57,496 nt of DNA from Bacteroidales bacterium (lineage in GTDB: Bacteria; Bacteroidota; Bacteroidia; Bacteroidales; UBA932). Shown here piece after piece: positions 29,966 through 39,999 of the stretch. Numbering within the stretch: position 1 is the first letter of the stretch; each line of letters opens with the position of its first letter. Under the pieces are notes generated by a model. That model did not search any database, was not told where the DNA came from, and saw only the letters and a list, made by a program, of their open reading frames with translations. The DNA lies in assembly GCA_024401975.1 (NCBI GenBank), contig JAKSKB010000002.1, positions 1 through 57,496 on the forward strand. The letters are read 5' to 3'. Both the position numbers and the translations under genes were made by a program.

Positions 29966-30645
29966 CTTTTATGAAAAAAATCTCAAAATCGCAAGTGGAG
30001 GAGGTTCTGTGCTCCACAGGCCTGGTTCCTGTTTTCTACAACCGGGACGCAGAGACGGGCAAGCGGGTAATGCAGGCCTGTTATGAAGGCGGTGTGAGAG
30101 CTTTCGAATTCACCAACCGCGGAGACAAGGCCGAGGAAGTGTTCGGAGAACTGGCCGATTTTGCGGCCGGACTGCCGGGTATGATACTCGGTGCCGGAAG
30201 CATATCGTTCGCAAAAGATGCAAGAAAGTTCATCAGTCTGGGAGCATCATTCATCGTCGGCCCCCAATATGTCCCCGGAGTGCAGCGCGTGTGCAGATGG
30301 CACAATGTGGAATATATCCCCGGCTGCGGCACCGTCTCGGAAGTGGGGCGCGCCCAGAGGGCCGGATGCGGCATATGCAAACTGTTCCCCGGCGACGTGC
30401 TAGGTCCCCGGTTTGTCAAAGGCCTGCTGGCACCCATGCCCTGGAGCCGCCTGATGGTTACCGGCGGCGTAAAGCCCGAAAAAGAGAATCTTGAAACGTG
30501 GTTCAAGGCGGGGGTCAGTTGCGTCGGCATAGGCTCCAACCTGTTCCCCAAGGAAGTCATCTCGTCCGGACAATGGGAACGAATCAGTGAATTATGCAGG
30601 GAAACTTTAGAAACAATATCACTATACCATGAGTCAAACCGCTAA
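29962..30645 (+). CDS. kdgA: KDPG/KHG aldolase
   Basis: This is a class I aldolase of 227 residues; a second ATG at 29971 (MKKISK) could be the real start. It splits KDPG into pyruvate and glyceraldehyde-3-phosphate. The Schiff-base lysine sits in KLFPGDVLGP, and FTNRG and GAGSI are conserved barrel loops. It completes the pathway begun by kduI. The next gene starts 17 nt before its stop. Confidence 0.93.
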   Translation: MTFMKKISKSQVEEVLCSTGLVPVFYNRDAETGKRVMQACYEGGVRAFEFTNRGDKAEEVFGELADFAAGLPGMILGAGSISFAKDARKFISLGASFIVGPQYVPGVQRVCRWHNVEYIPGCGTVSEVGRAQRAGCGICKLFPGDVLGPRFVKGLLAPMPWSRLMVTGGVKPEKENLETWFKAGVSCVGIGSNLFPKEVISSGQWERISELCRETLETISLYHESNR

Positions 30646-32071
30646 AAAAACAAATTACAGGTGGATAATATGCGTCCTCCTATTTTTCGCCACCACAGTG
30701 AACTATATGGACAGACAGGTGTTGTCTCTCACCTTCGAAGACTTCATACGTCCCGAATTCCATTGGAGCAACAACCACTATGGTACGATTACCGGCATTT
30801 TCTCGCTGTTCTATGCGGTGGCAATGCTGTTCGCAGGTTCCTTCATCGACAAGTTGGGAACGAAAAAAGGATACCTCTGGAGCATTGGCATCTGGTCATT
30901 CGGCGCCTGCATTCACGCCGTCTGCGGAGTACTGACACAGAAATTTGTCGGAATCGAAGGCGCGCAGGCAATGGCCGCCGTCACCGCAGCCGATACAGTA
31001 GCAAAGATAGCTACCATCAGTATGACTATGTTCATAATAGCGCGATGCATTCTCGCGCTTGGTGAGGCCGGGAACTTCCCTGCGGCGATAAAGGCCACAG
31101 CCGAATACTTCCCGAAAAAGGATCGCGCGTTCGCGACGTCCATATTCAACGCCGGTTCTACGGTAGGCGCTCTCATAGCGCCGTTCACCATCCCGGTTCT
31201 CGCGGCAAGATACGGCTGGGAACTCGCGTTCATCATCATAGGAGCCCTCGGATTCGTCTGGATGGGATTCTGGACCTTCCTGTACAAGAAACCCGACAGA
31301 AATCCGCACGTCAATGCCGCCGAACTGTCCTATATCGAGCAGGACAAGGCTGCGGAGGAAGCGGAGAAAGCGGCTGCCGCGGAAGCGGCGAAACGCGAAA
31401 AGAGCATCTCCCTCTGGAAATGCTTCACCTACCGCCAGACCTGGGCATTCGCTTTCGGAAAGCTCCTCCCCGACGGCGTGTGGTGGTTCTATCTGTTCTG
31501 GATGCCTTCTTTCCTTAAGAACGTGTACGGAATGAACTCGACAGAACCGAGATTTCAGATTGCAATCGGAGCCCTGTACCTGATTGTAATGTTATCCATA
31601 TTCGGAGGATACCTTCCCACCGTATTCATCGACAAGCAGAAGATGAACCCTTATGCTGGACGTATGAAGGCGATGCTCATATTCGCATTCTTCCCGCTGG
31701 TAGCACTTGCCACGCTTCCTCTGGCGCACGTTTCATACTGGATTCCCGTCGTGCTCATAGGTATCGCGGCGGCAGCTCATCAGGCCTGGAGCGCCAACAT
31801 ATTCTCCACAGTGGGTGACATGTTCCCGAAATCCACCATCGCCACCGTCACCGGCATAGGCGGAATGGCCGGAGGACTCGGAAGTTTCTTCATCCAGAAG
31901 GGAGCCGGAATGCTGTTTGACGCCAGCGAACGAGGAGGATGGAGTCTGCTCGGCAGCCAGGGCATAGAAGCGGGATATCTGATAATGTTCACTTTCTGTG
32001 GCCTTGCCTACCTGTTCAGCTGGATTATGATGAAGATTCTCGTGCCCAAGTACAAACCCATACAATCATAG
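30629..32071 (+). CDS. exuT: MFS hexuronate transporter (ExuT-like)
   Basis: This 480-residue permease of the anion:cation symporter group has about 12 membrane helices. The early motif NYMDRQVLSLTFEDFIRPEF and the block ALGEAGNFPAAIKATAEYFP are typical of ExuT-like uronate permeases. A charged Lys/Glu/Ala loop at about 230-260 separates the halves. As the last gene of the operon it presumably imports the uronates processed by the genes before it. Its stop overlaps the lplA stop. Confidence 0.92.
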   Translation: MSQTAKKTNYRWIICVLLFFATTVNYMDRQVLSLTFEDFIRPEFHWSNNHYGTITGIFSLFYAVAMLFAGSFIDKLGTKKGYLWSIGIWSFGACIHAVCGVLTQKFVGIEGAQAMAAVTAADTVAKIATISMTMFIIARCILALGEAGNFPAAIKATAEYFPKKDRAFATSIFNAGSTVGALIAPFTIPVLAARYGWELAFIIIGALGFVWMGFWTFLYKKPDRNPHVNAAELSYIEQDKAAEEAEKAAAAEAAKREKSISLWKCFTYRQTWAFAFGKLLPDGVWWFYLFWMPSFLKNVYGMNSTEPRFQIAIGALYLIVMLSIFGGYLPTVFIDKQKMNPYAGRMKAMLIFAFFPLVALATLPLAHVSYWIPVVLIGIAAAAHQAWSANIFSTVGDMFPKSTIATVTGIGGMAGGLGSFFIQKGAGMLFDASERGGWSLLGSQGIEAGYLIMFTFCGLAYLFSWIMMKILVPKYKPIQS

Positions 32072-32782
32072 GTCCCAGGTCCCGTATATCCATTTAGGGT
32101 CGGCATATTTCGAATCGCGGATGTCACTGACTTCCGCGATTTGTTTTTGTGACAATTCTATCCTGTCATCTCCGCCGGAAAAGAATTCCTGCAGATAAGA
32201 CTGCAACTCATCCATAGACCGGAACCCGGGCAGCAGTTCGCGGAGATTGGCCACACGGCTGCGCACGGAAGCCACCCCTTTGCGGTGCAACTTGCTGCCG
32301 GGCGTGTCCAAAGCCTTCGTGAGAGTGTCGATATCGACGTCGTACATCAGCGTGCCGTGTATTATGGCGCGGTCACGCCACAGGCGCCTGGCATAACCTG
32401 ATACTTTTCTTCCGTCCACGAAGATGTCATTACGTCCACCTACCTCCGCCTTCACCCCAAGGCCCCGGAGTGCATCAGCGACTCCAAGGACGATACTCCC
32501 GTCCGTCACGGTGGCGGGACCGACGAAACTGTAATTGAGATTCTGCAGGTCGTGATAGACGGCTCCGCCACCGGTGGACCGGCGCACGAGGTCAATGCCG
32601 TGAGCCCTGAGATAAGGCAGATTCACCTCCGCATTCTGGTTCTGGTTGACGCCTATTATCACCGAAGAACGGTTGCGCCACAGATAAAAAACGACGTCGT
32701 CCGACTGCAGGCGCTCAAGACACCACTCATCGAACGACATATTGAAATACGGGTCGGTGCTGTCATTGACAAGATACCGCAT
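32066..32782 (-). CDS. lplA: Lipoate--protein ligase A family protein
   Basis: The protein has 238 residues with the BPL/LplA fold: RRSTGGGAVYHDLQNLNYSF is the lipoate-binding loop, and the conserved lysine lies in GRKVSGYARR. It is shorter than full LplA enzymes (about 330) and so lacks the separate accessory domain, as do several lipoate transferases. It attaches lipoate or octanoate to dehydrogenase or glycine-cleavage proteins. It lies 11 nt behind the SIS gene. The six-base stop overlap with exuT leaves no room for a terminator. Confidence 0.85.
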   Translation of the reverse strand: MRYLVNDSTDPYFNMSFDEWCLERLQSDDVVFYLWRNRSSVIIGVNQNQNAEVNLPYLRAHGIDLVRRSTGGGAVYHDLQNLNYSFVGPATVTDGSIVLGVADALRGLGVKAEVGGRNDIFVDGRKVSGYARRLWRDRAIIHGTLMYDVDIDTLTKALDTPGSKLHRKGVASVRSRVANLRELLPGFRSMDELQSYLQEFFSGGDDRIELSQKQIAEVSDIRDSKYADPKWIYGTWDL

Positions 32783-32793
32783 ACCGTCGTGAA

Positions 32794-33795
32794 TTACATC
32801 TCATTGCCCACTTTGCGCGCGCGGTTGGGCTTGTCAAGGTCAATGCCGAGGGCCAGTCCGATTTCCACCAGGACATTCCAGCCGGCGCAGAGGTCCACGT
32901 AGCTCTGAAGGTCACCCGCATCAGGTACGACAACCGTGGTAAAAGGAGTCTGTACGGGAGATATGGCCACAACGTTCACGTTGGCTCCGCCGAACACGGC
33001 CTTGTATTTCTCGTATTCGGATTCTATGGGCTCAACCACGAATACTATGTCACCATCCTGCATCACCTCCTCCGGACCGTGAAGGGCATAAGTTCCCTCA
33101 AGGAAATCGCTTTTGCGGCGGGTAATCTCGTTGGTCTTGAGCGTCAATTCCTCAGCCACGCCGTCATTCATTCCGGCGAAATAAATGGTGGGCGCCGCAC
33201 AAGCCCATTCCACTATCTTCGGGTTCACCTTGAGGGTCAACGCCTCCTCCAACTTGCCCGCAAGGGTCCTGACATCCATATCGCGCCCGGCCAGATTGCG
33301 GATTATCGACTCATTGTAAAGCACCTGCTCCACCACGCTCTTGGTGGCCGCCACTGCATTTTCCCAACCGCACCTCAGCACGTGCGTGGAAGCGCAGGCC
33401 GCCTCGAGAGGAGTTCCTTCGTTGGCAGTCACTCCGAAACGGCGTCCATTGCCGGAAGCCTTCAACTGATTTGCAAGCATAAGCGTCTCCTTCGTGCGTC
33501 CGGAATTGGATGCGAGTACGACTGCGTAGTCGTCAAGCTTGTATTCGCAACTCTGATGCGCTCCGTCCGTATGCACCGATTCCCTGATTCCCCAGGTCAT
33601 AGCCTTGCGTATGGCGTTCTTGGCAGGCATTATACGGCTGGAGCCCTCTCCCGAAAGGAGAAGATGTCCGCATTCCGCGGCGGACTCCGCCACTTTCTTC
33701 GAGCAGGCAGGGTCGAAGTTCCTGACCGTGTCAACGGCACCCATCATCTCCTGCACAAGATAAAAGCGGGAGTATCTGTCTTCTTTAAGGTTCAT
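32794..33795 (-). CDS. SIS-domain sugar isomerase / deglycase-like protein
   Basis: This 333-residue protein has two SIS domains, the first with LLSGEGSSRIMP and VLASNSGRTKETLML, the second near 190-320. The arrangement resembles AgaS/FrlB/GlmS-isomerase relatives that act on amino-sugar phosphates or fructosamine phosphates. There is no glutaminase domain. The second gene after the MarR regulator, it may be its target. Exact substrate cannot be told. Confidence 0.8.
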   Translation of the reverse strand: MNLKEDRYSRFYLVQEMMGAVDTVRNFDPACSKKVAESAAECGHLLLSGEGSSRIMPAKNAIRKAMTWGIRESVHTDGAHQSCEYKLDDYAVVLASNSGRTKETLMLANQLKASGNGRRFGVTANEGTPLEAACASTHVLRCGWENAVAATKSVVEQVLYNESIIRNLAGRDMDVRTLAGKLEEALTLKVNPKIVEWACAAPTIYFAGMNDGVAEELTLKTNEITRRKSDFLEGTYALHGPEEVMQDGDIVFVVEPIESEYEKYKAVFGGANVNVVAISPVQTPFTTVVVPDAGDLQSYVDLCAGWNVLVEIGLALGIDLDKPNRARKVGNEM

Positions 33796-33806
33796 ATCTT
33801 TATGGT

Positions 33807-34241
33807 TTAACTGTTTTTCTCCATATTTTCACAGAGCTTGTCAAGAGTGGAAAGGAAATTCCTCAGTTCCTCCTCCCCTATGCCGTCAAGCAGATTTTCA
33901 AGCATCGATATGCCCGCCTCCTTGACCTCCTTCTTCATAGCCTGCGCACTGGCGGTGAGTACAAGAGTATTGGAACGCCTGTCCTGAGTGTCGCGCTGGC
34001 GCACCACAAGCCCTTTTTTCTCCAATGCATCCACGAATTTCGTGACCGAATTCTTGTCCTTGTGCAGGAGATCGGCCACCTTCTGCTGCGACATCGGCCC
34101 GTGATTCCACAGCAAGTCAGTCAGAAGGAGCTGTTCGGGGGTCAGATTGATTCCGCTCTTGCGCAGTACAACCGCCGAATATTGCTTCAACTTACAAGCC
34201 GCGATATTGATGTCAACCGCTATTTCCTTGGATAGTAGCAT
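33807..34241 (-). CDS. MarR-family transcriptional regulator
   Basis: This 144-residue winged-helix protein has QKVADLLHKDKNSVTKFVDALEKKGLVVR as recognition helix region, followed by the wing (RDTQDRRSNTLVLT), with dimerising helices at both ends. It probably controls its own operon with the SIS gene and lplA, spaced 11 nt and 11 nt apart. The ligand is unknown. A clear -7 element is at 34269-34276. Confidence 0.9.
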   Translation of the reverse strand: MLLSKEIAVDINIAACKLKQYSAVVLRKSGINLTPEQLLLTDLLWNHGPMSQQKVADLLHKDKNSVTKFVDALEKKGLVVRQRDTQDRRSNTLVLTASAQAMKKEVKEAGISMLENLLDGIGEEELRNFLSTLDKLCENMEKNS

Positions 34242-34268
34242 TGGATTACAGTATTAAGACATACAACG

Positions 34269-34276
34269 CAAATATA
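34269..34276 (-). promoter_or_regulatory. Promoter -7 element of the marR-SIS-lplA unit
   Basis: The minus strand reads TATATTTG, a full match to TAnnTTTG, 27 nt upstream of the MarR-family ATG. Confidence 0.55.
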
Positions 34277-34300
34277 TCATTTTAGGGTGAAAATGTCAAA

Positions 34301-35689
34301 TCAGGCCGGCATATAAGTTTCCGTTTCGACCGATGCAGCTATTTCTTTGCGGGACAACCCCGCCTGCACCATCACGTTGCCCAGAGCCGTAGCTTCAGCC
34401 GGTCCGGCAATTACCGGTATCCCGCAGGCGTCTGCCGTGAGCTGATTGAGCAGCCTGTTCTGTGAACCGCCGCCTATGATGTGCAATGTTTCTATGCTGA
34501 ACGGGGAGATCTGCTTGAGCAGCTTCAGTGTCAGGGCATATTTCGCCGCAAGGGAGTCATATATGAGTCTGACCATCTGTGCGTCATCCTCCGGAACGGG
34601 GACAGAGTGCGAACGGCAATACGCCCCGATGGCAGACGGCATATTCTGCGGAGCTGCGAAGGAAGGGTCATCCGGGTCTATGAGCCGGTGGCATTTCGGG
34701 CAAGCCGATGCCATCTCCTGAACGCGTTCATAAGTATATTCGCGCCCCTCCGCGCGCCATTGGGAGAGGCACTGCTCCAGAAGCCACATACCGGTTATGT
34801 TCTTCAGCAGGCAATTTGCGCCTCCTACTCCCCCCTCATTGGTAAAGTTGCAGAGCAACATCTCTCCGTTTATCACCGGCGAGTCCGTTTCTATGCCCAT
34901 AAGACTCCAAGTACCGCTGCTCAGATAGGCAAAATTCTTTCCTATGGCTGGTACGGCCGCTATGGCCGAAGCCGTGTCGTGACCGGCCACGGCTATGACA
35001 GGCACGCCGCCGAGCCCTGTCTTCCCGGCCAGTTCCTCTGTAAGTTTCCCTATGCGCGTCCCCGGCATCACCACTTTGGGGAAACGTCTTCGGCAGACGT
35101 GGCACTTCCTGAGAATGCTGCGTTCAGGCCGTTTTTTGAAGGGATTCATAAATGCGGAAGTTGACAGCGAGGTATATTCGCACACCTTCTTCCCGGTAAG
35201 CATATAAGCCAGAGCATCCGGCATAAAGAGTATTTTGTCCGCATTCTCGAGAGCGCTGCACCCTTCCCTATGCTGGGCAAAAAGCTGGAATACCGTGTTG
35301 AAATTCATTATCTGTATGCCCGTGGCCATATAAAGTTCCTCGCGGGGCATCTTCTTGAAAAAGCGTCCGGGAATATCCGCCGTGTATGGGTCGCGGTACG
35401 AACGCGGAAGACTGACCGTACCGTCGTCTGCGACACAGGCGAAATCCACCCCCCATGTGTCTATGCCTATCGATTCTATCCTGAGCCCCGCCCCGCCTAT
35501 TCTGGTCAGTCCGCTCACGATTTCCTCGTAAATCGCATAAATGTTCCAGTAATATTTCCCTCCCATTTCAAGCAGGGGCGTCTTGAAACGATGAACGGTC
35601 TGAAGCTCGATGCTGCGGTCCGCTACAGTTGCAAGGATGACACGGCCGCTTGTCGCGCCCATATCAACAGCGATATAGTATTTTGCCAT
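34301..35689 (-). CDS. rhaB: Rhamnulokinase, FGGY family
   Basis: This 462-residue carbohydrate kinase has the ATP-binding fold YYIAVDMGATSGRVIL, IDTWGVDFACV, VAGHDTASA and IGGGSQNRLLNQLTADA. It phosphorylates L-rhamnulose, which fits the GH78 rhamnosidase locus elsewhere in the window, but rhaA, rhaD and rhaT are absent. It lies 11 nt behind the deoxynucleoside kinase gene and has no promoter of its own that I can see. Confidence 0.9.
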   Translation of the reverse strand: MAKYYIAVDMGATSGRVILATVADRSIELQTVHRFKTPLLEMGGKYYWNIYAIYEEIVSGLTRIGGAGLRIESIGIDTWGVDFACVADDGTVSLPRSYRDPYTADIPGRFFKKMPREELYMATGIQIMNFNTVFQLFAQHREGCSALENADKILFMPDALAYMLTGKKVCEYTSLSTSAFMNPFKKRPERSILRKCHVCRRRFPKVVMPGTRIGKLTEELAGKTGLGGVPVIAVAGHDTASAIAAVPAIGKNFAYLSSGTWSLMGIETDSPVINGEMLLCNFTNEGGVGGANCLLKNITGMWLLEQCLSQWRAEGREYTYERVQEMASACPKCHRLIDPDDPSFAAPQNMPSAIGAYCRSHSVPVPEDDAQMVRLIYDSLAAKYALTLKLLKQISPFSIETLHIIGGGSQNRLLNQLTADACGIPVIAGPAEATALGNVMVQAGLSRKEIAASVETETYMPA

Positions 35690-35700
35690 ATTATTGAACT

Positions 35701-36315
35701 TTATTTGAACAATCCGTATATCCGCGCGTCGATGAGAGCCGTTATCGCAGCGAAGTCCTCCTGTCGGTTCTCGAAGTCATAGCGGTCCCCGTCTATCACC
35801 AGAATACGGCCCGGATACTCCGCTACCCACTTCTCGTACCTCTCGTTGAGCCCTGAAAGATATTCGAGATTCATACCCTGCTCATACTCCCGCCCGCGCC
35901 TGCGTATCCGTTCGACCAGACGCGGCACTGCACAGCGCAGGTAGATAAGCAGGTCAGGATAACGCGCTCTCGCCACCAGGAGTTCGTACAACTGCATATA
36001 GGTGTCATAATCCCTCTCGGAAAGATTGCCGAGATCCCTGTTGTTGGCCACAAAGATGTTCACCCCCTCGAAAAGAGTCCGATCCTGGACCACGATGTCC
36101 TTCGAAGCCTCCATCTCCATAAGGTCGCGGAAGCGCCTGGCGAGAAAATAAGTTTCCAGATTGAACGACCAGCGGGTAATGTCATTGTAATAATCCTCGA
36201 GATACGGATTGTATGTGACGGATTCGTACCTGGGAGTCCACCCGTAATGCTCGGAGAGCATACGTGTCAGAGTTGTCTTTCCGCTTCCTATGTTTCCTGA
36301 TATACCGATGTACAT
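35701..36315 (-). CDS. Deoxynucleoside kinase (dNK/dGK-dCK type)
   Basis: This is a 204-residue nucleoside kinase with the P-loop GNIGSGKTTL, the DRTLFEG variant of the DRS motif and the lid-region arginines (RIRRRGREYEQG). It phosphorylates deoxynucleosides for salvage; substrate preference is not evident. The near-leaderless promoter at 36320-36327 would drive this gene and rhaB. Confidence 0.9.
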   Translation of the reverse strand: MYIGISGNIGSGKTTLTRMLSEHYGWTPRYESVTYNPYLEDYYNDITRWSFNLETYFLARRFRDLMEMEASKDIVVQDRTLFEGVNIFVANNRDLGNLSERDYDTYMQLYELLVARARYPDLLIYLRCAVPRLVERIRRRGREYEQGMNLEYLSGLNERYEKWVAEYPGRILVIDGDRYDFENRQEDFAAITALIDARIYGLFK

Positions 36316-36541
36316 ATCACAAATTTAACATAACTTTTCTTGATTCCGCATTATTAAACCGATTTTGACATGAAATCGTCTTTCCGACGCTGGCGCACTC
36401 AAATTGAAAACATTACATAGATATATTGAAAATCAAGGATAATCCACGAATTATTCCTACCTTAGCGGTTGGAAACGGCTGGACAGTTATCCCATAAGCT
36501 GAAGACTTGCGGGTATTCCCGGCCTTTCAAAATATGAAGAA
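36316..36541. other. Intergenic region between divergent genes
   Basis: This 226-nt AT-rich gap separates the divergent deoxynucleoside kinase and MBL genes. Apart from the kinase -7 element at its left end and a weaker TACCTTAG at 36458-36465 facing right, I see no RNA gene, repeat or open frame of note. Confidence 0.5.
36320..36327 (-). promoter_or_regulatory. Promoter -7 element, near-leaderless deoxynucleoside kinase gene
   Basis: The minus strand reads TAAATTTG and ends only 4 nt before the ATG at 36313-36315, so the transcript should start at or next to the start codon. Confidence 0.55.
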
Positions 36542-37231
36542 ATGATTGACATAAAAATATTCCACGTCAACCCCCTGTTCGAACGGACGACCATAGTATG
36601 GAACAACGGCGGGAACGGTTTCATACTCGACCCCGGATTCCAGAAAGACAAGCGGGACAAGGTATTCGCTTTCATCGAAGAGAAAGGCATCAAGCCCCTC
36701 GCCGTTCTGCTGACCCACGCACATTTCGACCACATCTATGGGGTCAGGGACTGTGTGGAGCGCTACGGCATCCCCGTCTATATGCACCCGGACGAACAGA
36801 TTGTCATCGACAATGCCGAACCGTTCGCGGCAGGATGCAATATGCCAGCACCAGACACTTCGTGGGACACCATCCCGGTTAAGGAAGGCGACCGTCTGGA
36901 CATAGGCGGCATCGGACTTGAAGTCATCGAGACTCCAGGACATTCGCCTGGAAGCGTCTGCTACTATTGCGCCGACGGGAAACACTTGTTCAGTGGAGAT
37001 ACGCTCTTCGCCGGTTCCATCGGAAAGACGAGCCACAGCTTCGGAGACTACGACAAGGAAATCGTGGCGATAATGGAAAAGCTGATGCTCCTCGACGGGG
37101 ACGTAAAGGTGCATCCGGGACACGGTGCGGGTACCACCATAGGATTCGAGAGAGTTAACAATCCGTTTCTCCAGCCGTTCAACGAAATCGACCCCGAAAC
37201 GGGGGCAGTGGACGGAAACATTGTTCAGTAG
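36542..37231 (+). CDS. MBL-fold metallohydrolase, glyoxalase II-like
   Basis: This 229-residue metallo-beta-lactamase-fold hydrolase carries the metal motif [10 protein letters not shown], a second His in ETPGHSPGS, the bridging Asp in FSGDTLFAG and the last His in HPGHGAGT. It resembles YcbL-like thioesterases and glyoxalase II. The exact substrate is unknown. It lies 2 nt before uvrA and heads a likely four-gene operon; the leader from 36458-36465 would be roughly 70 nt. Confidence 0.87.
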   Translation: MIDIKIFHVNPLFERTTIVWNNGGNGFILDPGFQKDKRDKVFAFIEEKGIKPLAVLLTHAHFDHIYGVRDCVERYGIPVYMHPDEQIVIDNAEPFAAGCNMPAPDTSWDTIPVKEGDRLDIGGIGLEVIETPGHSPGSVCYYCADGKHLFSGDTLFAGSIGKTSHSFGDYDKEIVAIMEKLMLLDGDVKVHPGHGAGTTIGFERVNNPFLQPFNEIDPETGAVDGNIVQ

Positions 37232-37233
37232 AG

Positions 37234-39999
37234 ATGTCTGACGGTGATTTGATACGGATTTGCGGAGCGAAAGCCAACAACCTCAAAAACGTCGACGTGG
37301 ATATTCCGCGGAACCGGCTCGTGGTCATAACGGGGCTGAGCGGCAGCGGCAAATCGTCCCTCGCATTCGACACCATATATGCAGAAGGCCAGAGGCGCTA
37401 TATGAACACGCTCTCACCCTATGCAAAGCATTTCGTAGGCATATTGGAAAAGCCTCAGGTGGAGAGCATAGACGGTCTGAGCCCCGTCATAGCCATAGAG
37501 CAGAAAACGACGGGCCGCAACCCCCGCTCCACGGTCGGGACCATCACCGAAGTGTATGATTTCCTTCGTCTGCTCTACGCGAGAGTGGCCAAAGCATACT
37601 CGCCTGCCACAGGCAGGGAAATGGTCAGATACTCCCGCGAACAGATAGTCTCACTGATAATGGAGACCTTCAAGGGGAGGAAATGTCTCCTGCTTGCCCC
37701 TCTCGTCCGTGGCAGAAAAGGCCACTACCGGGAGCTGTTCGAACAGATGCGCAAAAAGGGCTACACCCTGATACGCATAGACGGAAAGGTGGAGAACCTC
37801 GCCGACATCGAATCGCTGGACCGTTACAAACCGCATTTCATAGAACTTGTCGTCGACAGGCTCAAGCCCGGGGATGGGGACGGGAGGAGAATCGCGGACT
37901 CCGTATCTTCGGCTATGGATACAGGAAAGGGTTCCATAGCGATAATCGACAATGAGACGGGCGAGATTCATCACTATTCCAGACATCTGGTGGACTCGGA
38001 AAGCGGAGTCTCCCTCCAGGAACCGGCACCGCACTCCTTCTCTTTCAATTCTCCGGAAGGCTACTGCCCGCACTGCAAGGGGCTCGGAATGATTGTGGAT
38101 ATCAATCCCGACACCATCATCCCCGACAAGAAAAAGAGCATAGCGGACGGAGGCATAAAGCCTTTGGGCAAAATCAGGGAGAACAAGAGATTCGACGTCA
38201 TCCGCTCCATCTCCAGGAAATACGGATTCTCTCTCTACGAACCCATCGAAGACCTGCCCGACGAAGTCGTATCGCTACTCATATACGGTTCGGACGAAAT
38301 GTTCCGCATAGGAGAAGGCGCCCTGTCGGAAATGGTCTCGTACTCCGGTGTGACAGATGAGATAGCAGACAGGATTACCTGTCCCGTCTGCGGAGGAAGC
38401 AGGCTCAGTGAATACGCCACCTACTTCAAGATAGACGGCCGTACCATACGGGAAGTATCCTCGATGGAATTCAGAGACCTCCTTCCGTGGCTGGAAGGAC
38501 TTCGCTATAAATTGGACAAGAGGCAGAAAATCATAGCGGTGGACATACTCAAGGAACTTACTGAAAGGGTGAATTTCCTAATCGGAGTCGGGCTGGACTA
38601 CCTGACCCTCGACAGACCTACGGCCTCCCTTTCCGGAGGAGAGAGCCAGAGGATAAGGCTGGCCACCCAAATCGGTTCGAAACTCGTGAACGTCCTCTAT
38701 ATCCTGGACGAACCTTCAATCGGACTGCATCAGCGGGACAACAGGAAACTCATATCGTCCCTCAAAACGCTCCGTGATGAAGGAAATTCGGTGATAGTGG
38801 TGGAACACGATGCCGAAACGATGAACTCCGCCGACTGGATAATAGACGTCGGTCCCGGTGCCGGGGAATTGGGCGGGAGTATATGCTACAACGGCCCCGC
38901 CGGAGGCGTCACTGAAGGGAAGACGAAGCCCGAGTCCGTCACCCTCGACTATTTGGAAGGAAGGAAAAGCATACCAGTGCCAGTCTTCCGCGGGAAGGGG
39001 AATGGGAAACGACTGATTCTCCGAGGAGCACGCGGCAACAATCTCAAGGGCATAGACGCCATTTTCCCCCTCGGCACTTTCATAGGCATAAGCGGGGTCA
39101 GCGGCAGCGGAAAATCGTCCCTAATCAGCGACACGCTTATGCCTGCCATCAAGAACAGACTATACCGATCCGAGCTCAAGCCCCTTCCTTTCGACTCCAT
39201 TGAAGGCGTGGAGCATATAGACAAACTCATAGAGATAGACCAGAGTCCCATCGGCCGTTCGCCCCGCAGCAACCCCGCCACCTTCACCGGAGTGTTTTCC
39301 GACATACGCGAACTGTTCGAAAATACGCCTGATTCCAAGGTCCGCGGATTCGAAGCCGGAAGGTTCTCGTTCAACGTCAAGGGGGGCAGATGCGAAGAAT
39401 GCAAGGGTGCGGGCATCAAGTTGGTGGAAATGAATTTCCTCCCTTCGATCAACGTAGTGTGCGAAGCCTGCCGTGGCAAGCGTTACAAGGAAGACACGCT
39501 TGAGGTCAGATACAAGGGAAAGAACATAAGCGACGTACTGGAAATGTCTATTTCCGAAGCATACGAATTCTTCAGACCCGTGCCGAAAATAGCGCAGAAA
39601 CTCGGGGCGTTGGTTGATGTGGGGCTCGGATACGTCAGACTCGGACAGTCCTCTGTCACCCTGTCCGGTGGAGAGAGTCAGCGTATGAAACTGGCGGCGG
39701 AGCTGTTCCGCAAAGCCACGGGAAGCACCCTCTACATCCTCGACGAACCGACCACAGGCCTTCATTTTGAAGACATAAACGTACTGCTCGGTGTCCTCCG
39801 GAGACTCGTGGACCAGGGCAATACCGTCATAATCATCGAGCACAACCTAGACATACTCAAATCGGTGGACTACATCATCGATATGGGGCCGGAAGGCGGT
39901 GGAGCGGGGGGCAGGATAATCTCTGAAGGAACCCCCGAAACAGTCGCGGACGACCCCGAATCCATTACCGGAATTTATCTGAAAGACATATTGCAATGA
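37234..39999 (+). CDS. uvrA: Excinuclease ABC subunit A
   Basis: This 921-residue damage-recognition ATPase of nucleotide excision repair has the first Walker [13 protein letters not shown] at about 35-46 and the second, [10 protein letters not shown], near 630. Two ABC signatures (LSGGESQR) follow. CPHCKG marks one zinc-binding site near 280 and the CEECKG ... CEACRG pair another near 725-750. Complete and slightly shorter than the 940-residue average. The last four bases overlap the next gene. Confidence 0.97.
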   Translation: MSDGDLIRICGAKANNLKNVDVDIPRNRLVVITGLSGSGKSSLAFDTIYAEGQRRYMNTLSPYAKHFVGILEKPQVESIDGLSPVIAIEQKTTGRNPRSTVGTITEVYDFLRLLYARVAKAYSPATGREMVRYSREQIVSLIMETFKGRKCLLLAPLVRGRKGHYRELFEQMRKKGYTLIRIDGKVENLADIESLDRYKPHFIELVVDRLKPGDGDGRRIADSVSSAMDTGKGSIAIIDNETGEIHHYSRHLVDSESGVSLQEPAPHSFSFNSPEGYCPHCKGLGMIVDINPDTIIPDKKKSIADGGIKPLGKIRENKRFDVIRSISRKYGFSLYEPIEDLPDEVVSLLIYGSDEMFRIGEGALSEMVSYSGVTDEIADRITCPVCGGSRLSEYATYFKIDGRTIREVSSMEFRDLLPWLEGLRYKLDKRQKIIAVDILKELTERVNFLIGVGLDYLTLDRPTASLSGGESQRIRLATQIGSKLVNVLYILDEPSIGLHQRDNRKLISSLKTLRDEGNSVIVVEHDAETMNSADWIIDVGPGAGELGGSICYNGPAGGVTEGKTKPESVTLDYLEGRKSIPVPVFRGKGNGKRLILRGARGNNLKGIDAIFPLGTFIGISGVSGSGKSSLISDTLMPAIKNRLYRSELKPLPFDSIEGVEHIDKLIEIDQSPIGRSPRSNPATFTGVFSDIRELFENTPDSKVRGFEAGRFSFNVKGGRCEECKGAGIKLVEMNFLPSINVVCEACRGKRYKEDTLEVRYKGKNISDVLEMSISEAYEFFRPVPKIAQKLGALVDVGLGYVRLGQSSVTLSGGESQRMKLAAELFRKATGSTLYILDEPTTGLHFEDINVLLGVLRRLVDQGNTVIIIEHNLDILKSVDYIIDMGPEGGGAGGRIISEGTPETVADDPESITGIYLKDILQ

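Noticed and set aside
36487..36735. Minus-strand frame opposite the MBL gene
   Set aside because: Overlaps a clear MBL-fold gene and shows no coding features.
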